From Candidatus Omnitrophota bacterium (GTDB taxonomy: Bacteria; Omnitrophota; Gorgyraeia; Zapsychrales; Zapsychraceae), in NCBI GenBank assembly GCA_022703565.1, contig JAKLDK010000005.1:1-39177 (forward strand): DNA of 39,177 nt. Direction: 5' to 3'. The position numbers were made by a program, and so were the translations under genes. The notes below the pieces were generated by a model. The model made no database searches. It was not told the origin of the DNA and saw nothing but the letters and a program-made list of their open reading frames with translations. Shown here one piece after another: positions 20,178 through 28,669 of the stretch (its first letter is position 1; each line of letters opens with the position of its first letter).

Positions 20178-21253
20178 AAATTATATTAGCTACTGGTGGT
20201 TCAGGCGGGCATTTATTCCCGGCAATTAAAGTCGCGGAAAGTTTAAGGCAAAAAGGATATAAAACTCTTTTTATAGGTTCTTTTGCCATGACGAGGGACC
20301 ACTTAACAAAAAGAGGGTTGGATTATATTGATTTAAATTTAAAAGGTATAAATCTTAGAGATATAAAAGGTACAGTTCAGGCGATTTGGCTGTCTGTAAA
20401 AGCTTTTTTTACTACTGTAAGTTTGTTGAGAAAAGTTAAACCAAACGCGGTTTGTGGTTTTGGCGGATTTTCTTCATTCGCGGTTGTTTGTGCGGCAAAG
20501 TTTTTACGCATTCCCTGCCTAATTCATGAACAAAATGTTCTGCCCGGGCGAGCCAACAAGATATTGGCTAAGTTGGCGGATGAGATATTAATCAGTTTTA
20601 GCCAGACTTTTAATTATTTTAATAAAAAGAAAACAATGCATGTTGGTTGCCCTATTCAGGCTAAGAAGACTAATTGTTCTCGTGAGCAATTGTTGCGCCA
20701 ATTTAATTTGAGTGTGGATTTGAAAACTATATTTGTTTTCGGCGGCAGCCAGGGCAGCGTGCAGATTAATCGAGTTTTTACCAAAGCTTGCGAATTATTA
20801 AAAAAAGATTTTAATTTTCAGGTGATTCATTTATGCGGAAAGAATGATTATGAGCAAATGAAGAAATATTATTCAACCAGTAACATCAAATATGCTCTTT
20901 TTACATTTTTGGAAAATATTGCCGAAGCTTTGGAAGTTTGTGATTTAGTTATTTCTCGTTCGGGGGCTGTTTCTGTTACTGAAATATCCGCGTTTAAAGT
21001 GCCGAGCATATTAATTCCTTATCCGCATGCCTCCGGACATCAATTAGCTAATGCTAAGGTTTTAACCGATAAAGGGATGGCCTTCTTGCTCGAAGATAAA
21101 GATTTAACTGAGCATCGATTGCGCGATATTGTAATTAAGGCGATAAATAACCGGGAAAATATTATAAATAAGCTGAATTCCGATGATAATGATATTAATT
21201 TCTCGAATGCGGCTGAACGTATAAGTGAAGAAATGATAAAGTTAGCCCGATGA
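20174..21253 (+). CDS. murG: Lipid II synthase MurG (GlcNAc transferase)
   Basis: MurG adds GlcNAc to lipid I on the inner face of the membrane, making lipid II. The 359-aa GT-B enzyme shows the glycine-rich loop ATGGSGGHLFPA at the N-terminus, GFGGFSS, HEQNVLPGRANK, the GGSQGSVQINR motif opening the C-terminal domain, and SRSGAVSVTEISAF with PYPHASGHQLANA, the UDP-GlcNAc-binding region. AGGA lies before ATG 20174, and its stop overlaps the next gene by four bases. Confidence 0.96.
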   Translation: MKIILATGGSGGHLFPAIKVAESLRQKGYKTLFIGSFAMTRDHLTKRGLDYIDLNLKGINLRDIKGTVQAIWLSVKAFFTTVSLLRKVKPNAVCGFGGFSSFAVVCAAKFLRIPCLIHEQNVLPGRANKILAKLADEILISFSQTFNYFNKKKTMHVGCPIQAKKTNCSREQLLRQFNLSVDLKTIFVFGGSQGSVQINRVFTKACELLKKDFNFQVIHLCGKNDYEQMKKYYSTSNIKYALFTFLENIAEALEVCDLVISRSGAVSVTEISAFKVPSILIPYPHASGHQLANAKVLTDKGMAFLLEDKDLTEHRLRDIVIKAINNRENIINKLNSDDNDINFSNAAERISEEMIKLAR

Positions 21254-22035
21254 TTAAATATAAGAAATATGTTTTATGTTTGTTGTTTCTAACTATTTTA
21301 TTTATTCCGTACGGTTTTGCTGACGAGTGGAAAGAGTTTGGGCGGGGAAGGCATTTTAAGATTTATTATGATAAGGCTCCGGAAGATTTTGTAAAAAAGG
21401 TTAGTAAATATTCCGAGGAATCTTTTAACGAGATTATGCGGAATTTGGGATTTGCGAAATATAAAGAATGGAAATGGGATAAAGATATTAAGGTCTATGT
21501 TTATAACGATATGGATAGTTACCGGGAGGAAGCCTCGCATATTAAATGGTCGCACGGCTCAGCTTTGGTTCGAGAGAAGGTTATTTTAACGTTTCCTTCG
21601 GCACATGGATTTTTTGATTCAACGTTACCTCATGAATTAGGGCATATAATATTTCGGGAATTTATCGGGCAAGATACAGTTGTACCTTTGTGGTTGGAAG
21701 AAGGGGTTGCGATGTATCAAGAAACTGCGCGCAGGTTTGGCGCTGATGAGATTATCAAAAAAGCAATTTCCGAGGGGAAATTTATACCGCTTACCGAATT
21801 GTCTAACATGGGTTTACATAATAATACTGACCAGGAAAGGCTTTCTCTGTTTTATTCTGAGGCCGCCAGTATTATTAGTTTTATAATTAACGAATTGGGA
21901 GAATTTCGTTTTATGCGCTTTTGCCGGGAATTAGGCCAGGGGACAACTTTTGAAGAAGCCTTGAAATTAGTTTATACTCGTTTTAATAACGTGGAGCAAT
22001 TAAACAAAGCTTGGGTGGAATATATAAACAAATGA
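21250..22035 (+). CDS. Secreted gluzincin-type metallopeptidase (peptidase MA-like)
   Basis: A 261-aa protein with an N-terminal signal sequence (about residues 1-24, hydrophobic core VLCLLFLTILFI, possible cleavage near GFA-D), so it should act in the periplasm. The zinc motif HELGH (H128, E129, H132) is followed by PLWLEEGVAMY, where E151 fits the third ligand seen in peptidase MA/gluzincin proteins. It begins in an ATGA overlap with murG and ends in an ATGA overlap with murC, so it is translationally locked into the cell wall operon. A role in peptidoglycan or divisome protein processing is inference; the substrate is unknown. Confidence 0.8.
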   Translation: MIKYKKYVLCLLFLTILFIPYGFADEWKEFGRGRHFKIYYDKAPEDFVKKVSKYSEESFNEIMRNLGFAKYKEWKWDKDIKVYVYNDMDSYREEASHIKWSHGSALVREKVILTFPSAHGFFDSTLPHELGHIIFREFIGQDTVVPLWLEEGVAMYQETARRFGADEIIKKAISEGKFIPLTELSNMGLHNNTDQERLSLFYSEAASIISFIINELGEFRFMRFCRELGQGTTFEEALKLVYTRFNNVEQLNKAWVEYINK

Positions 22036-23426
22036 GCAAACAATATCATTTTATCGGAATAGGCGGTATCGGAATGGGGGCAATCGCTTCCATTTTATTA
22101 GACAAAGGTTTGGGGGTAAGCGGGTCGGATCTTGTTGAAAATAGGATAACTTTAAATTTAAAAGAAAAGGGCGCGAAAGTATTCTTGGGGCATAAGAAGG
22201 AGAATATCGACGGAGCTGATATTATTGTTTATTCGTCAGCTGTGAAAAAAGATAACCCGGAAGTAATTTCTGCCAAAGAAAAGAATCTACTGGTTATTCC
22301 CCGGGCAAAATTGCTGGCTGAATTAATGGAGGAACATACCGGTATCACAGTGGCCGGGGCGCATGGTAAAACTACAACGACATCAATGGTGGCCAATCTT
22401 TTAATAAAAGCAAAGTTTTGTCCAACAACTACTATCGGGGGTATATTAAAGAATATTGATACCAACGCGAGTTTAGGCAAAAGCGAATATTTTGTCTCGG
22501 AATTAGATGAAAGCGACGGTTCATTTTTATATTTCTCGCCGCAATATTCAATCATAACGAATATTGACCGCGAGCATATGGATTTTTATTTGACCTGGGA
22601 AAGCATTTTAAAAGCTTACGAGGATTTTATTAGAAAGACCAAAGAAGATGGTTTGATTATTGCTTGCGGTGATGATGTTAATTTAAATAATTTACTTAAG
22701 AAGTCTAACCGCAAATTTATCAGTTATGGTTTTACGCAAGTTAATGATTATTTGGCGCTTAATATCAAAAGTGAAGGTTTTACGACTAATTTTGATTGTT
22801 TTAAATCCGGCGAGAAATTGGGCAACATCACCTTGAATATTCCGGGTCGGCATAATGTTTTAAATGCTTTAGCGGCAATTGTCTTAGGGCTGGAATTAAG
22901 AATAGATTTTAATTTGATAAAAAAGAGTTTGGCGGAGTTTGCCGGAGTTAGACGGCGGTTAGATGTCAAAGGCCAAGTAAATGATATTATGGTAATAGAT
23001 GATTATGGGCATCATCCGACCGAAATCAAGGCGACACTGGCGGCTGTTAATTCCCTGAGGAAAGAAAGGCTTATAACTGTTTTTCAACCGCATCGCTATA
23101 CCCGGCTTTTTCATTTGATGGAAGATTTTTCTACGAGCTTATTAGATTGCGATTTTCTGGTTATTACTGATATTTATGCGGCCAGTGAAAAACCCATAGA
23201 AAATGTTAGTTCGGAAAATTTATGTGATAAAATAAAAGAAAAAGGGAATAAAAACGTAATATATCTGCCCAAGGATAAGATATTATCCTTTTTGCTTGAT
23301 TTTATAAAGCCGGGAGATATTGTATTAACTTTAGGAGCGGGCGATATTACAAAAATATCAGATCAAATAGTAGATAAATTAAACCAGCGTCTATCCAAAA
23401 AAGAGGAGAAAAAAGATGAGCGATAA
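22032..23426 (+). CDS. murC: UDP-MurNAc:L-Ala ligase MurC
   Basis: MurC adds L-Ala to UDP-MurNAc, the first step of stem-peptide assembly. The 464-aa protein starts with the glycine-rich FIGIGGIGMGAIA, then GSDLVENRIT, the P-loop VAGAHGKTTTTSM, SELDESDGSF, IDDYGHHPTEIKAT and FQPHRYTR, all specific to MurC. ATG 22032 was chosen because it overlaps the previous stop and gives the normal N-terminus; an upstream in-frame start (22011) would add seven residues. It overlaps ddl by 11 nt. Confidence 0.96.
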   Translation: MSKQYHFIGIGGIGMGAIASILLDKGLGVSGSDLVENRITLNLKEKGAKVFLGHKKENIDGADIIVYSSAVKKDNPEVISAKEKNLLVIPRAKLLAELMEEHTGITVAGAHGKTTTTSMVANLLIKAKFCPTTTIGGILKNIDTNASLGKSEYFVSELDESDGSFLYFSPQYSIITNIDREHMDFYLTWESILKAYEDFIRKTKEDGLIIACGDDVNLNNLLKKSNRKFISYGFTQVNDYLALNIKSEGFTTNFDCFKSGEKLGNITLNIPGRHNVLNALAAIVLGLELRIDFNLIKKSLAEFAGVRRRLDVKGQVNDIMVIDDYGHHPTEIKATLAAVNSLRKERLITVFQPHRYTRLFHLMEDFSTSLLDCDFLVITDIYAASEKPIENVSSENLCDKIKEKGNKNVIYLPKDKILSFLLDFIKPGDIVLTLGAGDITKISDQIVDKLNQRLSKKEEKKDER

Positions 23427-24395
23427 TCTTTACCGGTTTGGACGTATTGGTGTTTTGATGGGCGGTTATTCTTCCGAGCGGGAAGTTTCTTTGAAATCAG
23501 GTACTGCAATTTATGAATCTTTGCTGTCGCAAGGGCTTAATGTTGCGGCTGTTGATATTAATACTAGTGATTTGAATAAAATAAAATTGCAGCTTTTAGA
23601 GTCGCGCATTGATATTGCTTTTATTGCTTTGCATGGCAAATTGGGCGAGGATGGAGTAATCCAGTCAATTTTAGAGGATTTATGCATTTCTTATGTCGGT
23701 TCGGGCGTTAAGGCCAGCCAATTAGCGATTAATAAATTAACAGCGCATCAAGTTTTTAGGGAAAACAATATTCCGACTGCGAAGTATATTTCTCTTTTAA
23801 ATACGGATAAGATTAATTTGGAGAAAATAATTAATGACTTGGATGGATTTCCTTTGGTTATAAGCCCGCATCTGAAGGCTCAAGCATTGGTATTAGCATT
23901 GCCAGAAATATTAATGAGTTTGAACTCGGATTAACCGAAGCTTTTAAATATGACAATAGTGTTTTAGTAGAGCAATTCATAAAAGGACGAGAGCTCACGG
24001 TTGGAATTCTAGGCAATAAAGCGTTGCCGATTGTTGAAATAATTCCAAAACGCGAATTCTTCGATTTTACGGCAAAATATCAAAAAGGTTTAACGGATTA
24101 TATTGTCCCGGCGCAAATTGATGATGAGATAAAAGTGCGTATGCAAAATTTGGCTCTGGAAGCGCATCAGGCGTTAGGTTGCCGTGATTTCTCCCGGGTT
24201 GATATTATTTTAAGCGATGAGGGAATAGGTTATGTACTGGAAGTAAATACTATTCCCGGTTTTACTGCAACCAGTTTGTTACCTAAGGCGGCTAAGGCCG
24301 ATAATATTAGTTTTAATCAACTTTGTTTTTGTTTGATAGAAATGGCATATGGCAAGAAAAAGATTGAAAATCAAAATATCGCCGTCAGCAATTAA
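23416..24395 (+). pseudogene. ddl: D-Ala-D-Ala ligase Ddl, interrupted by a one-base frameshift
   Basis: Ddl joins two D-Ala residues for MurF. The first 149 codons (23416-23862) give a normal N-terminus (VLMGGYSSEREVSLKSG, ALHGKLGEDG, YVGSGVKAS, FPLVI). After 23862 the frame must change by one base to continue as K-P-A-S-E-G-S-S-I-G-I-S, the expected ATP-binding loop, then ELTVGILG, IIPKREFFDFTAKY and VLEVNTIPGFTATS to the stop at 24395. One A is missing from a Lys codon in the run ATA-AG. Restoring it gives 326 aa, normal for Ddl. GAGGAG precedes ATG 23416. An assembly error is likelier than true decay, since the rest is well conserved. Confidence 0.88.
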
Positions 24396-25107
24396 GATTT
24401 TTATTGTTCCTCTGCTTGTTTTTGGGATCAGTTTCGGAATTTTTCAGGGAATTTTATATTGGGCCTCACATAGCGAATATTTTAGAATTAAAGCGGTTGT
24501 GATTGACCCGGCATTGCAGTTTATTAATCTGCGCGACGTAAATTATTTAATCGGCGATAATATTTTTGCTGTAAATTTGGAAAGGCTAGAGAGAAAAGTC
24601 GCCAACAAGTATCCTCAGGTTTCCGATTTAAAAGTTACCAAGAAGTTTCCCGATAGAATTTATTTTGAAGCTAGCAAAAGAAATCCTTTGCTTCAGGTTC
24701 TTTTATCCGGCCGGATTTTAACCTTGGATGAGAACGGTATATTGCTTTCTACCATAACTAAAAAAGATGAGCGTCTGCCGCTGGTGGAAGGGTTAAAATC
24801 GTCGGATAAAACAATCCGGCTGGGGTATTATATGGGGGGAAAAGATTTAAAGGCAGTGATAAACTTGGTTAAAGAATTTAATCAAACAAATTCTGCGCAA
24901 ATATGCCGGATTAATACTGTCAATGTGTCTAATATCTCCAAGATTGAGATGGTTTTGTCCAATAAATTAACAATCATCGTCGATAAAGACGATATAAAGC
25001 GCCGGATGAAGATATTGTCGTTTCTGCTTAATCAAGGGCAAATTAATTTAGAAGAAACAAAGTATATCGACTTGCGTTTTAAAGAACCGATTCTGGGGAA
25101 GAAATAA
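24349..25107 (+). CDS. ftsQ: Cell division protein FtsQ
   Basis: FtsQ is a bitopic divisome protein linking early and late division proteins. The 252-aa product has a basic cytoplasmic start, one membrane segment (about 16-38), a POTRA domain (about 45-115: a FRIKAVVIDP strand, then INLRDVNYLIGDNIFAVN and VSDLKVTKKFPDRIYFEA) and an FtsQ beta domain (LDENGILL, LPLVEG). This order is diagnostic. It begins 47 bases before the ddl stop, and its own stop overlaps the ftsA start (TAATG). Confidence 0.9.
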   Translation: MARKRLKIKISPSAIKIFIVPLLVFGISFGIFQGILYWASHSEYFRIKAVVIDPALQFINLRDVNYLIGDNIFAVNLERLERKVANKYPQVSDLKVTKKFPDRIYFEASKRNPLLQVLLSGRILTLDENGILLSTITKKDERLPLVEGLKSSDKTIRLGYYMGGKDLKAVINLVKEFNQTNSAQICRINTVNVSNISKIEMVLSNKLTIIVDKDDIKRRMKILSFLLNQGQINLEETKYIDLRFKEPILGKK

Positions 25108-26348
25108 TGTTTAGAAAAGTTATGAAACAAAAAGTGTTTTGCGGACTAGACGTTGGAACAAAGACTTTGAAGGCTGCGTTAATAAAAGTTGAGAATAATA
25201 ATCAAAAAGAAATCTTGGCGTTATCTGACCAAAAAACTTATGGGATAAAAGATAGCGCTATTTCTAATTTAAGCGAAGTGTCTGAATGCATTCAGAAGGT
25301 TCTAGATGAATTGCTAAAAATGAATAAAGCCAAATTTAAAATAGTTAACATCGGAATCAATGCGAGTTTAGTTAATATCCGTCGGACGACAAGTGTAATA
25401 CCGCTTTTAGATAAGAATGGAAAGATAATTTCCGCTCGTGATATAGATTTGGTTAATAATAATGCCAAATTAATCGGGATGAAGTTGGAAGAAGAGGTTT
25501 TACATAATTTGCCGGAATATTATATTGTTAACGATGATAATCAGGCCATCAATCCAACCGGGCTGTATGCGAAGAAGCTTGGCGTAGTATCTCTTTTGGC
25601 AATAACCAATGTTAATTTTCTGCGAAATTTAACCCGGGCCGTTAATCAGGCCGGATATGAGGTTGATAAAATTACTTTTAATGACTATAGCGCGTCTGAT
25701 GTTGTTTTAAGCGAAGATGATAAAAAAGAAGGCGTCCTTCTGATTGATATAGGATCTCAAATTACTAGCCTGGTATTTTTTAAAGATGGAGTCTTTAAAT
25801 TCTTAGAGAAAATAAGTATCGGGAGTGATAATTTTACCTTGAAAATCGCAGAGAAACTGAATCTTAATTTTGATTTAGCTGAGGAGATCAAGAAGACTTA
25901 TGCGATTGCCTCGAGTTCGGAAAAATATAGTCAGGAAGAAATTTTAATTAAAAGAGAGAACAATTATTATCCGATAAAACGGGAGTTGATATATCAGGCG
26001 ATTGAAGGCGAAATTTATTTTATGATTGAAGCGATTAAGGAGATAATTGTTAAAAATGGGATTGCTAGTCAAATTAACAAAGGGATAACTTTTATCGGCG
26101 GAGGTTCGTTGTTGCCGGGCTTGATTGAGAAGATTGGCGCGGAGGTAAAGCATACGGTAAAACTGGGTAAAGCCACGGGGATTTCATATAAAAATATTTA
26201 TAAAGGCCCATCCTATGCTTCGGCTATCGGCATAGCTTCTAGCGGTATTAACAAAGGTCTTATCAAAAAGATTATCTCTTCTGAAAAAACTTCAGCTTGG
26301 CAACAGGCGGTCAATAGGTTTAAAGAATTATATTTTGAATACTTTTAG
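25107..26348 (+). CDS. ftsA: Cell division protein FtsA
   Basis: FtsA is the actin-like protein that anchors FtsZ filaments to the membrane. The 413-aa protein shows the ATPase signatures CGLDVGTKTLKAALI (phosphate 1), LLIDIGSQITSLVFF (phosphate 2) and FIGGGSLLPGL (adenosine), with an FtsA-type 1C insertion between the first two. It ends in an amphipathic segment rich in aromatic and basic residues (WQQAVNRFKELYFEYF), the expected membrane-targeting helix. No ftsZ follows; the next gene is on the other strand and the two stop codons overlap. Confidence 0.92.
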   Translation: MFRKVMKQKVFCGLDVGTKTLKAALIKVENNNQKEILALSDQKTYGIKDSAISNLSEVSECIQKVLDELLKMNKAKFKIVNIGINASLVNIRRTTSVIPLLDKNGKIISARDIDLVNNNAKLIGMKLEEEVLHNLPEYYIVNDDNQAINPTGLYAKKLGVVSLLAITNVNFLRNLTRAVNQAGYEVDKITFNDYSASDVVLSEDDKKEGVLLIDIGSQITSLVFFKDGVFKFLEKISIGSDNFTLKIAEKLNLNFDLAEEIKKTYAIASSSEKYSQEEILIKRENNYYPIKRELIYQAIEGEIYFMIEAIKEIIVKNGIASQINKGITFIGGGSLLPGLIEKIGAEVKHTVKLGKATGISYKNIYKGPSYASAIGIASSGINKGLIKKIISSEKTSAWQQAVNRFKELYFEYF

Positions 26349-26722
26349 ATTTTAGCGCGGGGTTGTTGGTTAGCATTACGGTCCCGGTAATGCATCTTGC
26401 TTAAATGGTAGCTCATGTCTTTCAGTAAGCCGTTGGCCCTTCTAAAACCGTTGAATATATATAGCATCCAGAATGAATTCAATAAAACCAGGAATGTAAT
26501 AATTATTGAATTTATGCCTTGTAAGGCCAGAAAGTGCTCCAACGGAGACTTGTCTGCAGTTTGATAAGTGGCGTCGAGAATATTTAAAGTATTAATGAAC
26601 CAGAATAAGAATATTACGACTAAAACAATTTGGAAGAATGTAAAGTAAAAATGGCGCATCAGCCATTTAGCGCTCAAATTATCCCAATGCCTAACCTTAT
26701 TCATAAAATCGTTATATGCCAT
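26345..26722 (-). CDS. Two-TM membrane protein of unknown function
   Basis: A 125-aa product, not recognised. It has two hydrophobic segments (about residues 27-48 and 70-92), a cytoplasmic-looking basic N-terminus (KVRHWDNLSAKWLMRH) and a basic C-terminal tail (HYRDRNANQQPRAKI). AAGGAT sits a few bases before the ATG, a fair ribosome binding site. It is the only convincing minus-strand gene in the window, and its stop overlaps the ftsA stop by four bases, so the two transcripts run into each other. Confidence 0.68.
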   Translation of the reverse strand: MAYNDFMNKVRHWDNLSAKWLMRHFYFTFFQIVLVVIFLFWFINTLNILDATYQTADKSPLEHFLALQGINSIIITFLVLLNSFWMLYIFNGFRRANGLLKDMSYHLSKMHYRDRNANQQPRAKI

Positions 26723-26776
26723 TTTCGTATCCTTTTAATAATATTTTATATCACTTAGAAGTTAAAGCAATAAATA

Positions 26777-26805
26777 TTGGGAAAATCTTAATCTTTCTAT
26801 ATAAT
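26777..26805 (+). promoter_or_regulatory. Candidate promoter of the prepilin gene
   Basis: TTGGGA (26777-26782) and a perfect TATAAT (26800-26805) are separated by 17 bp in the gap between the divergent minus-strand gene and the prepilin gene. The leader would be about 40 nt. No sigma-54 (GG-N10-GC) site was seen, although pilin genes often use one. Confidence 0.45.
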
Positions 26806-26850
26806 AAATATTAAACGAAACGTAATGTTTTCTTCTGGAAAGGCTTATCT

Positions 26851-27315
26851 ATGAAAAAAAGAATAATTCGCGGTTTTACTCTGGTTGAAACTATGATTGT
26901 TGTTGTTATTGTTGGTGTTCTCGCGGGGTTAGCGCTACCTCGCTGGAATATTGTTTTGGAACGTTTTAGGGCTAAGGAAGGAGAAAAGATTTTAAAAGAG
27001 ATCCTTGGCTCCGAATTAAGGTATAAAATTGATCATAACGGGCTTTATACCTCACCGCAGGGTACTTCTGCTCTTGAAAACCTAGATGTGTATTCTAATC
27101 TTCAAGAAGCTAAAATGAAAAACTTTGAGTTCCCTTTCCTATTGGCGCAGGGTACGACTTTAGGGACGGTAGATACTCATTCTAATATTTTAGCTTCTGT
27201 TGAAAGGAAGACTAACAAGTATGTTTTATACATTAGTATAACCGGAGAAATCCTTTGCGAACCCGACGATATGTTAGACAACGTTTGTATCAAATTGGGC
27301 TATAAGCCTTGGTAA
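26851..27315 (+). CDS. Type IV prepilin-like protein
   Basis: A 154-aa protein with a classic class III signal: a short basic leader ending in G8, then FTLVETMIVV with Phe at +1 and Glu at +5 (E13) of the mature protein, followed by a hydrophobic helix. Two Cys near the C-terminus (ILC...NVC) could close a disulphide loop. It may be a type IV pilin or a type II secretion pseudopilin; no assembly genes lie nearby to decide. GGAAAGG precedes the ATG. A hairpin with a short T-run follows it. Confidence 0.85.
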   Translation: MKKRIIRGFTLVETMIVVVIVGVLAGLALPRWNIVLERFRAKEGEKILKEILGSELRYKIDHNGLYTSPQGTSALENLDVYSNLQEAKMKNFEFPFLLAQGTTLGTVDTHSNILASVERKTNKYVLYISITGEILCEPDDMLDNVCIKLGYKPW

Positions 27316-27334
27316 TTAATGTTATGTTTTTTAC

Positions 27335-27368
27335 AAAGACTGACAATCTATAGGGTTGCCAGTCTTTT
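27335..27368 (+). terminator. Rho-independent terminator-like hairpin
   Basis: AAAGACTGACAA (27335-27346) pairs with TTGCCAGTCTTT (27356-27367): eleven pairs and one A-C mismatch, with a nine-base loop. The T-run is short (TTTT), so strength is uncertain. It would separate the prepilin transcript from the U32 gene. Confidence 0.6.
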
Positions 27369-27386
27369 GCTATAGGAGTGAAATAA

Positions 27387-28604
27387 TTGTCAAAAATTAA
27401 AAAACCCGAATTATTAGCGCCTGCCGGAGATTGGCCTTCGCTTAGGGCCGCTGTTAAAAATGGTGCCGATAGTATTTATTTCGGCATCAAATCGATGAAC
27501 ATGCGGGATAATGCCGAAAACTTTGATGTTTTAGAATTGAAAAAAGTAATGCAATACCTGCACGAAAATGCCAAGAAGGGGTACCTCTCTCTAAATATAA
27601 TCATCATGAACGATGAACTATCGAAGGTAGAGAAAATACTAATTAAAGCTAAAGAAGCGAAGGTTGATGCCGTAATTTTGTGGGACATGGCGGTATTGTC
27701 TTTAGCTAAGAAAATCGGATTGGAAATACATATTTCAACACAAGCCAGTGTTTCTAACATAACGGCTATTAAAGAATATGTCCGCTTGGGTGCCAAAAGA
27801 ATAATTATGGCGCGAGAATGTACCTTGGCGGATTTAAAAGAAATTAAAAAGAATATAAATGAAGAAAATATTGATTGTGAAATGGAAGCTTTTATTCATG
27901 GGGCAATGTGTGTAAGCGTTTCGGGAAGATGTTTTTTATCCCTTTATTCGCATGGTTTGTCCGCGAATAAAGGAAAATGTGTTCAACCATGCCGTCGGGA
28001 ATATTTAATAAAAGATAAAGAAGAAGAGATGGAGTTTATTGTCGGCGAAGATTATTTATTGTCGCCTAAAGATTTGTGTGCGATTGATTTTATCGAGGAG
28101 ATAATAAATTCCGGTATAGATTCTTTGAAAATTGAAGGCCGAATGCGTTCTCCTGAATATGTCAAAGCAGTTGTTTCTACATACCGGAAAGCTATTGACT
28201 TGTTTCTTTCCAAGGGGTTAACTTCCGAGGACAAGAAAGCATTTAAAAGTGATTTAAGCGCGGTTTATAACCGTGGTTTTTCGACCGGATTTTATTTCGG
28301 TCAACCGCAGGATGCAGTTAGCTTGAAATTAGAAAATACGCACCAAAAAGTCTTTCTGGGGACGGTGACCCGGTATTTTAAGAAAATTCAAGTTGCTGAA
28401 ATTGCTTTAAAAAGTGCGGGGCTTGCGCGAAAAGATGAGATTATTTTTATTGGTAAGAATACAGCGGCCGAAACGATTGAAGTTAAGGAAATAGCGTTAC
28501 ATAATAAATTTATCGACAAGGCAAGCAAGGGTGATATTATTGGGGTTAAGGTCCCGTTTGTGGTTAAGCCAAAGGACAAAGTTTTTCGTTGGGAAAAGAA
28601 GTAA
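27387..28604 (+). CDS. Peptidase U32-family protein (TrhP/YegQ-like)
   Basis: U32 proteins such as TrhP help make 5-hydroxyuridine in tRNA; others are described as collagenase-like peptidases. The 405-aa product shows the N-terminal PELLAPAGDWPSLRAAVKNGAD block, THISTQASVSN-like strand (IHISTQASVSN), the MEAFIHGAMCVSVSGRC motif and the KGKCVQPCRREY motif. The four Cys lie at the positions used in this family for Fe-S binding. The start is TTG 27387, with AGGAG (27373-27377) upstream. TrhP is the likelier role, but UbiU/V-like functions in this family cannot be excluded. Confidence 0.87.
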   Translation: MSKIKKPELLAPAGDWPSLRAAVKNGADSIYFGIKSMNMRDNAENFDVLELKKVMQYLHENAKKGYLSLNIIIMNDELSKVEKILIKAKEAKVDAVILWDMAVLSLAKKIGLEIHISTQASVSNITAIKEYVRLGAKRIIMARECTLADLKEIKKNINEENIDCEMEAFIHGAMCVSVSGRCFLSLYSHGLSANKGKCVQPCRREYLIKDKEEEMEFIVGEDYLLSPKDLCAIDFIEEIINSGIDSLKIEGRMRSPEYVKAVVSTYRKAIDLFLSKGLTSEDKKAFKSDLSAVYNRGFSTGFYFGQPQDAVSLKLENTHQKVFLGTVTRYFKKIQVAEIALKSAGLARKDEIIFIGKNTAAETIEVKEIALHNKFIDKASKGDIIGVKVPFVVKPKDKVFRWEKK

Positions 28605-28669
28605 TCCTGACTAATGTTATTTATTAAACGATAATATTCTTTTGATTCTTTTTTAAAAAAGGAGAGCAA

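Noticed and set aside
24024-24395. Separate short gene starting at an internal ATG
   Set aside because: It is the continuation of ddl after the frameshift; it has no ribosome site and begins in mid-domain.
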